Positions 14,873 through 20,406 of a stretch of 20,406 nucleotides of DNA are shown here, piece by piece. Position numbers and translations under genes: made by a program. Every line of letters starts with the position of its first letter. Positions within the stretch are counted from its first letter, which is position 1. This stretch comes from JAVBKB01 sp031554275 (GTDB taxonomy: Bacteria; Bacillota; Bacilli; JARBTR01), in contig JAVBKB010000116.1 of the NCBI GenBank assembly GCA_031554275.1, positions 1 to 20,406 of the forward strand, in the 5' to 3' direction. The notes beneath the pieces were generated by a model. It was not told where the DNA came from. It was given only the letters and a program-made list of their open reading frames with translations, and did not search any database.

Positions 14873-15667
14873 ATGAATGAACAAATAGTTGATATTGGTG
14901 TAAATTTAATGCACCGTCAATTTGCAGAAGATCGAGAGCAAGTACGAGAGAATGCTGAACATGATGGTGTGTTTCCACTCATTCTAACTGGCACAAGCTT
15001 GCGTAGTGCTCAAGAGTGTTCTGCCTATGCTGAGAAGCATCCTGGCAAATTATATAGTACAGCAGGTGTACATCCACATGATGCGAAAAGCTGCAATGCA
15101 CAGACAATGGATGCACTGCGCACTTTAGCAAAGAAACCACATGTTGTTGCCATCGGGGAGTGTGGACTTGACTATAATCGTGATTTCTCACCTCGAGACG
15201 TGCAACGCAAATATTTCGAGCAGCAAATCGATCTAGCTATCGAGGAACAGCTTCCACTCTTCTTGCATGAACGTGATGCTTTTCAAGATTTCTATACAAT
15301 GCTTAAAGCAAAGGAAAAGCAGATCTCAGCAATGGTCGTGCATTGTTTCACAGGTAATCAGCATGCTCTGGATAATTACCTAAGTTTGGGTGCTTACATC
15401 GGCATCACAGGTTGGATTTGTGATGAGAGACGTGGACAGCAGTTGCAACAGCTAGTGAAACGCGTCCCAATTGATCGCTTAATGATTGAGACAGACGCAC
15501 CATTTCTAGTACCAAGAGATATGAAACCCTATCCAACGGGAGGTCGTAATGAGCCGAAATTCCTACGACATGTGCTGGAGGCAACGGCGAGATACGTAGA
15601 AATGGATGCTGTTGAGTTAGCAAAAGCGACAACTGCAAATGCAAAGAAATTCTTCGGTATTTCTTAG
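14873..15667 (+). CDS. tatD: TatD-type metal-dependent DNase, E. coli TatD subtype
   Basis: From ATG 14873 this is 264 aa, opening MNEQIVDIGVNLMHRQF, which lines up with the E. coli TatD start (DIGVNLTSSQF). A TTG at 14831 would add 14 poorly conserved residues. TatD-family enzymes are Mg2+/Mn2+-dependent 3'-5' exonucleases or deoxyribonucleases in DNA repair and degradation. Metal ligands are present: E96 (IGECGLDYNRDF), H132, H157 (VVHCFTG) and D208 (IETDAPFLVPRD). The first HxH found in YabD-type Bacillota paralogues is absent, and GITGWICDERRG matches the proteobacterial TatD subtype. No strong ribosome binding site precedes ATG 14873. The gene is 114 bp after pcrA without a terminator, so it may be co-transcribed; a strong terminator follows. 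Confidence 0.88.
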   Translation: MNEQIVDIGVNLMHRQFAEDREQVRENAEHDGVFPLILTGTSLRSAQECSAYAEKHPGKLYSTAGVHPHDAKSCNAQTMDALRTLAKKPHVVAIGECGLDYNRDFSPRDVQRKYFEQQIDLAIEEQLPLFLHERDAFQDFYTMLKAKEKQISAMVVHCFTGNQHALDNYLSLGAYIGITGWICDERRGQQLQQLVKRVPIDRLMIETDAPFLVPRDMKPYPTGGRNEPKFLRHVLEATARYVEMDAVELAKATTANAKKFFGIS

Positions 15668-15700
15668 AAAGCGATTTTTCTTATGATTCAGCTGAGCGAT

Positions 15701-15729
15701 GCTTCACTTGAAATGAGTGAAGCTTTTTT
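15701..15729 (+). terminator. Intrinsic terminator of tatD
   Basis: GCTTCACT (15701-15708) pairs with AGTGAAGC (15716-15723) around a 7-nt loop, followed by TTTTTT (15724-15729). Confidence 0.9.
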
Positions 15730-15733
15730 CGTG

Positions 15734-15755
15734 CCAGCAATTCATAAATTGCTGG
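15734..15755. repeat. Perfect 9-bp inverted repeat after the tatD terminator
   Basis: CCAGCAATT and AATTGCTGG flank a CATA loop. No T-run follows, so it is either a second RNA hairpin or an operator for the next gene, about 150 bp downstream. Confidence 0.5.
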
Positions 15756-15908
15756 ATTGGTGAAAGTTCTGCCAAGACAACAGGGTGGAGGAATTTCAAA
15801 AGTGAAGCTGTCGCACATGACTTATTCAGGCATATAATGATGAAAAATAATCTAGATTTCTAAGGATAACCATAGAAATTGTGTTCCAATAATCTGGAGG
15901 TTTCATAA

Positions 15909-16481
15909 ATGTTCAGTGGCACATCCAAAAACAAAATCACAGTATTTACGTCTGGATTTCTGAACGATGCTAGAATCACGCTCCCTCCTCTACAATTTGT
16001 AAACTTGAAGCATCTTCAAACGGAGAAAAAACGAGATACGAAAATAGAACAGGCATTGGTTCATGCCTATCAGCTACATCAACAGCGAAATGTACGATAT
16101 TATTACAATTTTGTAGATTTGAATGGAGATGGCGTGCCTGAAATATTTGTTTACTTGAAAGGGGAGCGTTTTTGTAACGATCAAGGATGTAGCGCAATCA
16201 TTCTCAAGCAAACACCTCAGGGTTATCGCGTCCTAAGCAAATTCAAAAATGTATTTCAACCTATCGTCGTTAGCAAGGAAATAACCAATGGTTATCACGA
16301 CCTGATTTTCTTTGTCCCAATGGGTGGGGCAGACCCCTTCTACGCAATAATGAAATTTAAAGACAACAGCTACCCCCCAGATCCAGAAAAAGCGCCAAGG
16401 GTTTCAGAAAACGCTAAAGTGGAAGGTAGCCTGTTGATCGCAGATGCTTTGCGACCAAATGCTGGGATTGATTTGCATTAA
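15909..16481 (+). CDS. Hypothetical protein with DLNGDG motif
   Basis: This 190-aa protein has a conserved central domain (about 60-175): YYYNFVDLNGDGVPEIFVYLKG with a Ca2+-loop-like D70/N72/D74, then FCNDQGCSAIILKQTPQGYRV with Cys89 and Cys94 (possible disulphide), then NGYHDLIFFVPMGG. I recognise this layout from a family of exported hypothetical proteins in Gram-negative bacteria (a DGDG...EALVYL...C..GGC pattern), by memory only. Here there is no signal peptide or lipobox: GGAGG at 15896-15900 fixes ATG 15909, and an in-frame TAA (15906-15908) directly precedes it, so the N-terminus is complete. Cysteines and an extracytoplasmic-type fold in a protein predicted to be cytosolic are odd. 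The gene stands alone and converges with the beta-propeller gene. Confidence 0.7.
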   Translation: MFSGTSKNKITVFTSGFLNDARITLPPLQFVNLKHLQTEKKRDTKIEQALVHAYQLHQQRNVRYYYNFVDLNGDGVPEIFVYLKGERFCNDQGCSAIILKQTPQGYRVLSKFKNVFQPIVVSKEITNGYHDLIFFVPMGGADPFYAIMKFKDNSYPPDPEKAPRVSENAKVEGSLLIADALRPNAGIDLH

Positions 16482-16577
16482 TGAATTATTCTGAATCCAT
16501 ATAAAGATAACGAAATAAACTAAAATTATTTTACCCGCAGAGGATTATACTGCTGGCTCCGAACCGTCTCTGCAATC

Positions 16578-16625
16578 AAAAAAAGAGCATGAACCAGCTA
16601 CAAAATATAGCGAATCCATGCTCTT
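16578..16625 (-). terminator. Intrinsic terminator of the sigma/beta-propeller operon
   Basis: On the minus strand AAGAGCATG (16625-16617) pairs with CATGCTCTT (16591-16583), with a small inner GCTA/TAGC stem in the loop, and is followed by a run of T (16584-16578). It begins 9 bp after the beta-propeller stop codon. Confidence 0.85.
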
Positions 16626-16633
16626 ATTGGTGC

Positions 16634-18718
16634 TCACTTTAATTCAATTTGACCTAGTGCATGATAATCCGTAAGTGAATATGCCTTGATAGAGTACGAA
16701 GAAACTATATAGAAGACATCATCAACATACACTCCACGACTTCCTCCCATATAATACATCATTTCTTCTTTATATGGCGCATTACTTGTAGAATCCTTAA
16801 ATGAATGTGCAAGTGTAAAACCAGAATCTGGATTGATCGTATAAATTACATATTGATTATCCATCGGAAATGCAATCAGATTCTTTTCCTTAGAAAACAG
16901 TACTGCCTTATGATTATTTAATGCCTCTGAGTAGAAGCCGTCTAAGGGCATTGCTTGAATTTCTCTTGGATTGTTTGCGTCACTGACATCAAACAGTGAA
17001 AGCTTTAACTCAGCCAAGCGTGCCATTCCGTTCTTTCGGTCAATTGTGTTGTGACCAAGTCCAATCAGTAGGTTTTCTGAATAAGGGTGCAGATATTCAC
17101 TAAAGCCGGGTATTTTCAATTGGCCAGTAACCTTTGGTTGAGTGGGGTTACTTAAGTCGAGCGCAAATAATGGGTCAACTTGTTTGAAGGTTACGACATA
17201 ACCTTTCTCCCCCATAAATCGTACTGACTCAATATGTTCACCTGGCGCAAGTCCTTCAATAGCACCTATTTGCTTAAGTTGATTGTCGAGAACGTAAATG
17301 TTATTGACACTGCCCTTATTGTATTGGTAAGTTGTGGTTGCAATTCTTAAGTTCCCCTCATGTTCGTCAACAGAAAACTGATTCAGCACTTGACCAGGTA
17401 CTTGGCCTTCACTGGCAAGCTTTGGCACACCATTATCAAGACTGTACTTGAGGATTCTGTTTTTCGCGCTAGGAGACGAGCCAACTTTATTTGAAAAGGT
17501 TTTGTTTTGATCGCCATAATCCTCTGAAAATAGATAGAGCGCATTTTTCGATGCATACACTGTATGACCCGCTCCGAGCACTGCCTCAGTTTTGGCCTCT
17601 TTCAGATTTGAAATATTAAAACCGCTGACAATGACAAAGCTGTACGCTGATGGATTAGGTACGATACAAATTGAATCAGGGTCAACAAGCGTCATCTCAT
17701 CACCGGTAACACTATCTTTGGTGAAAGGCACAATATCTTGGTCACTGACTGCTTTGTCCTCATAATCCTGATAGGAATATTGGTTTGTTACTAAGTAAAG
17801 ATCATCCTCAATTAATCTTGAGGATAAGTAGTTACCTTCCTGTGAAAACTCGCGAACAATCTTTGGGTTAGTCGGTTCAGTTACATCATATAATCGGGCA
17901 GTAGTTTGAACAATCGCTTTATACTGTTCGAAAAAATTGTCTTCCCGACGATTGGCTTGGTTATTTGAAAAATGATTTTGTTGCAATTTGGAATACTCTT
18001 GCTGAGAAATAATTTTCCCAGAAGATCTCTCTAGAAAACGTTGCTCAGGAATCGAGATGACAACAAGCTTGCTGTCCTTAATGTACATTTCATTTATTTG
18101 CTCATTTGCTGGAAGCTCAATCTTCTGAATGGTTTTCATTTCACCAGTTCTAAGTGTGCTTGTAATTTGAATCATTTGCTTGTTTGTAACTTTGTCGTAT
18201 TTACTTAGTGGTTTGCTCGTATTGTAGATTGAGTAAATATAGTTACCATCTGTTTTCACAATATCTGCTTCATCCACACCCTCTACTTGAACATTAGTAG
18301 TCGATGTAGCAGAACCTTGTACTTGTGTCGCGCTTAAATTTGGTGCAGCTGAATCTGTGGCTTCTTCTACTACTCTGTGTCGATTCGCGCTAGCTAAATC
18401 TTTATAAAGACTTCTTAGTTCAGCATAACCACTGATTGATGCGACTTCCGAGCCGTTGCTCTTTTTTTGAAATAATTCCTTACCTATCAAATAAGTCGGT
18501 GCTAACATGACGAGGCAAGCAATCGCAACAATAAGAGTTCTCTTAGGACGAAAGCTTCTCCGGGTTGGGGCTGGCGTTACAACTTTGCTGTCTGTTAATA
18601 CAATGTTCTCCGGTTTCATACTATCAGGAATTTTCAATTGGCTATCTAATGGTTGCAAGGATTCTTTAAGTGCAGATAATTCAACCTGTAAAAGATCATC
18701 TTCTGAGTGTTTATCCAT
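16634..18718 (-). CDS. Membrane-anchored beta-propeller protein, likely partner/anti-sigma of the adjacent ECF sigma factor
   Basis: This 694-aa protein has three parts: a cytosolic acidic N-terminus of about 60 residues (MDKHSEDDLLQVELSALKES), one transmembrane helix at 61-79 after RRSFRPKR (N-in), and a large outside domain. The signature TNVQVEGVDEADIVKTDG (141-158) identifies the Beta_propel (PF09826) family; repeated blade-like units such as ARLYDVTEPTNPKIV, LFALDLSNPTQPKVTG and LSLFDVSDANNPREI follow. An ATG at 18727 is possible, but AAGGAAG (18734-18728) abuts it and sits about 10 nt before ATG 18718, so 18718 is preferred. The gene begins 1 nt after the sigma factor stop. One-pass topology and coupling to an ECF sigma gene suggest an anti-sigma or sensor role, although no canonical zinc anti-sigma motif (HxxxCxxC) is seen. 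Confidence 0.85.
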   Translation of the reverse strand: MDKHSEDDLLQVELSALKESLQPLDSQLKIPDSMKPENIVLTDSKVVTPAPTRRSFRPKRTLIVAIACLVMLAPTYLIGKELFQKKSNGSEVASISGYAELRSLYKDLASANRHRVVEEATDSAAPNLSATQVQGSATSTTNVQVEGVDEADIVKTDGNYIYSIYNTSKPLSKYDKVTNKQMIQITSTLRTGEMKTIQKIELPANEQINEMYIKDSKLVVISIPEQRFLERSSGKIISQQEYSKLQQNHFSNNQANRREDNFFEQYKAIVQTTARLYDVTEPTNPKIVREFSQEGNYLSSRLIEDDLYLVTNQYSYQDYEDKAVSDQDIVPFTKDSVTGDEMTLVDPDSICIVPNPSAYSFVIVSGFNISNLKEAKTEAVLGAGHTVYASKNALYLFSEDYGDQNKTFSNKVGSSPSAKNRILKYSLDNGVPKLASEGQVPGQVLNQFSVDEHEGNLRIATTTYQYNKGSVNNIYVLDNQLKQIGAIEGLAPGEHIESVRFMGEKGYVVTFKQVDPLFALDLSNPTQPKVTGQLKIPGFSEYLHPYSENLLIGLGHNTIDRKNGMARLAELKLSLFDVSDANNPREIQAMPLDGFYSEALNNHKAVLFSKEKNLIAFPMDNQYVIYTINPDSGFTLAHSFKDSTSNAPYKEEMMYYMGGSRGVYVDDVFYIVSSYSIKAYSLTDYHALGQIELK

Positions 18719-18719
18719 A

Positions 18720-19244
18720 CTAATCATCTTCCTTCATTTGTTTTTTCAATTTGATTAATGCTCGAGACTGCTTGGAACGAATTGTTCCATCAGACATTTC
18801 CAACATTGTGGCAATTTCATTGCTTTTGTAACCCCCGTAAATAGAAAGGTTCAAAATCAATCGCTCCTCATCACTAAGCTTGCCAAGTGCTTGCATGAGA
18901 TCAATGGCGTCTGAAAAATTTGGTGATTGATGGAGCGTGGTTTCCTGTAGCATTGCTTGTTCTGTGAAATAGTTCTCACGTTGTCTTTTTTTCCGAAGAT
19001 AATCTCGACAACAATTAGCCAGAATTGTAAAAATCCAAGCTTTAAAAGCATCGTGATTTCGCAATTGATCAAATTTAACAAATGCGTTCATGATTGCTTC
19101 TTGTACAGCATCCTCAGCGCCTTCAGGATGTCCAATTGTGTAAACAGCAAAGCGATACATATCCATCCAATTGAGACTATACAATCTAGTGAATAGCTCC
19201 GTCTTACTAGTATTAACAAACTGCAAATTCTCTTGACCAGTCAT
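18720..19244 (-). CDS. ECF-type RNA polymerase sigma factor
   Basis: This 174-aa sigma-70 family group 4 factor has region 2 at about 12-80 (MYRFAVYTIGHPEGAEDAVQEAIMNAFVKFDQL, then AWIFTILANCCRDYLRKKRQ). Region 4 lies at about 118-168 (LGKLSDEERLILNLSIYGGYKSNEIATMLEMSDGTIRSKQSRALIKLKKQM) and carries the DNA-binding helix-turn-helix. It directs RNA polymerase to a small stress regulon. The gene is followed without a gap by the membrane beta-propeller gene, the arrangement expected for a sigma factor and its membrane-bound controller. The ATG at 19244 has only a distant GGCGG (about 14 nt), so initiation may be weak. Upstream is a shared 456-bp region divergent from ligA. Confidence 0.93.
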   Translation of the reverse strand: MTGQENLQFVNTSKTELFTRLYSLNWMDMYRFAVYTIGHPEGAEDAVQEAIMNAFVKFDQLRNHDAFKAWIFTILANCCRDYLRKKRQRENYFTEQAMLQETTLHQSPNFSDAIDLMQALGKLSDEERLILNLSIYGGYKSNEIATMLEMSDGTIRSKQSRALIKLKKQMKEDD

Positions 19245-19700
19245 AGAATTGAGTAAACCGCCTTTCTTCGCACCTACATGCCACTATCTATTAGAGTGTT
19301 TAAACTTATGTTCTGTTGCATCATGAAAATAATTTTTTTAAATTTTTATTAAATGTTTATATTTTTGTAGCTATGACCTTTATTGTAGCATGATCACTTA
19401 GAACAGCAACATGCTTCTATAGAAGTCAGAACTCTATAAAGTCAAAGGGAATTAGTTGATAGAGTATTGTGAACATATATTTGTGACTTGACTACAAGTT
19501 TATGGGGATAAACTCTAGTAAATCACCTGTGTAATCGTCTATCTTTTCATTGGGCAAGATGATATTATGAATTAGTGATTGGGGAATAATTTTTACAATT
19601 TAAATCAGGTATAATTATTGATCGGGAAAAAATTTAACAAGTTACAGTGTTATGATTGAAAGACAAAATATTTCGATTCTAGATCAAGAGGGTGCAAATA
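19245..19700. other. Divergent regulatory region between the ECF sigma gene and ligA
   Basis: No gene is seen in 456 bp. It contains a 12-bp palindrome CTTCTATAGAAG (19414-19425), a hairpin AGTTTAT-GGGG-ATAAACT (19497-19514) extended by ACTA/TAGT outside, a candidate minus-strand sigma-A promoter (19382-19409), and a -10-like TATAAT at 19610-19615 facing ligA without a clear -35. Confidence 0.6.
19382..19409 (-). promoter_or_regulatory. Candidate sigma-A promoter of the ECF sigma gene
   Basis: On the minus strand TTGCTG (19409-19404) and TACAAT (19387-19382) are spaced 16 bp. It would give a leader of about 130 nt that is very AT-rich. Confidence 0.4.
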
Positions 19701-20406
19701 ATGGATTTTTCAACAGCAAAGGTTCGTGCGGAGGAGCTTCATGAACTATTAAACAAAATGAGTCACGAGTACTATGTTTTGGACAAGCCAACTGTCACAG
19801 ATGCGGAGTACGATGCTTGCTACCATGAACTAGTTAAGCTTGAAGAGCAGTTTCCAGAGTTGGTGTCGGAAATATCTCCTACCCAGCGTGTTGGTGGAGA
19901 AATACTTGATGGCTTTCAAAAAGTCGTTCATGAATCACCTATGCTTAGTCTTGGGAATGCATTTGGTGAAGATGATCTGCTTGATTTCGACCGCAAGGTG
20001 AAGCAAGGGTTAAATGGTGAGAAATATACATACATCTGTGAGCTGAAGATTGATGGATTGGCGGTTTCAATTCAATATGAGAATGGCAAACTGGTTCGCG
20101 GGGCTACTCGTGGAGATGGCGCAATTGGTGAAGACATTACAGCAAATATTAAAACGATACATGCTGTACCGTTAATGATATCCGAACTAGGAAAGCTGGA
20201 TATCCGAGGCGAAGCGTATATGCCAAAGAAATCATTTGCTACTTTGAACTTGAAACGAGATGAGAATGGCGAAGAGCCATTTGCCAACCCTCGCAATGCT
20301 GCCGCAGGCTCATTAAGACAGCTTGACCCAAAGATGGCAGCTTCGCGTAATTTATCTGTGTTTGTCTATGGGATTGGTTCTTCAAGTGAATTAGTCGGTT
20401 TGCCTA
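19701..20406 (+). CDS. ligA: NAD+-dependent DNA ligase LigA, N-terminal part (cut by window end)
   Basis: The frame is open from ATG 19701 to the window end and gives the first 235 residues of an enzyme of about 670 aa. LigA seals nicks using NAD+ in replication and repair. The Ia domain (ELHELLNKMSHEYYVLDKPTVTDAEYD, 12-38) that binds NMN is present, then SPTQRVGG, and the adenylation motif CELKIDGLA with the nucleotide-accepting K116. RGDGAIGEDIT and RGEAYMPKKSF follow, then FANPRNAAAGSLRQLD. AGAGGG at 19687-19692 is 8 nt before the ATG. In Bacillales ligA normally follows pcrA directly; here it has its own upstream region divergent from the ECF sigma gene. Confidence 0.97.
   Translation, partial: MDFSTAKVRAEELHELLNKMSHEYYVLDKPTVTDAEYDACYHELVKLEEQFPELVSEISPTQRVGGEILDGFQKVVHESPMLSLGNAFGEDDLLDFDRKVKQGLNGEKYTYICELKIDGLAVSIQYENGKLVRGATRGDGAIGEDITANIKTIHAVPLMISELGKLDIRGEAYMPKKSFATLNLKRDENGEEPFANPRNAAAGSLRQLDPKMAASRNLSVFVYGIGSSSELVGLP

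Noticed and set aside
1..20406. Phage, insertion sequence, CRISPR or defence island
   Set aside because: No transposase, integrase, phage structural gene, repeat-spacer array or known defence gene was seen; the only accessory-looking parts are the toxin locus and possibly the pcrA-ligA insert.

Overview
The window is chromosomal DNA from a low-GC Gram-positive bacterium, probably Bacillota and Bacillales-like. The signs are AT-rich intergenic DNA, strong AGGAGG-type ribosome binding sites, TTG/GTG starts, PcrA and NAD-dependent LigA, DUF2164, YczE-type and TerC-type membrane proteins, and many intrinsic terminators. No rRNA, tRNA, CRISPR array, transposase or integrase was seen. Both ends cut a gene: a toxin-like protein on the left and ligA on the right.

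Left edge (1-2020, accessory): the 3' part of a large secreted-toxin-type gene with a peptidoglycan-binding repeat, a hydrophobic segment, a coiled coil and a C-terminal papain-fold toxin domain. A 100-aa likely immunity gene follows 11 bp later. Beyond that is a frame that looks decayed, with two in-frame stops and no ribosome binding site. The layout is that of a polymorphic toxin locus.

Middle (2130-12203, mainly envelope and transport): menC-like OSBS/N-acylamino acid racemase (minus strand); a DUF2164-yihY pair; an unannotated 37-aa Lys/Ser-rich ORF between two hairpins; an EamA exporter; a Cax-type Ca2+/H+ antiporter; a YczE-type membrane protein; an exported serpin with a Met-Ser reactive bond; a convergent lipoprotein alpha/beta-hydrolase; a TerC-family (Mn2+ efflux type) protein whose leader holds a 92-nt near-perfect inverted repeat; and an AlkA-type DNA glycosylase.

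Right part (12548-20406): pcrA and ligA, normally adjacent in Bacillales, are split by about 5 kb. The insert holds a TatD of the E. coli subtype, a DLNGDG protein of a family I associate with exported Gram-negative proteins but lacking a signal peptide here, and a minus-strand ECF sigma factor translationally linked to a one-pass membrane protein with a large extracellular beta-propeller. The last two look like a sigma/anti-sigma envelope-sensing module.

The strongest candidates for new biology are the sigma/propeller pair, the toxin-immunity cassette, the serpin, the terC leader structure and the 37-aa ORF. All functions are read from sequence motifs; no database search was possible.
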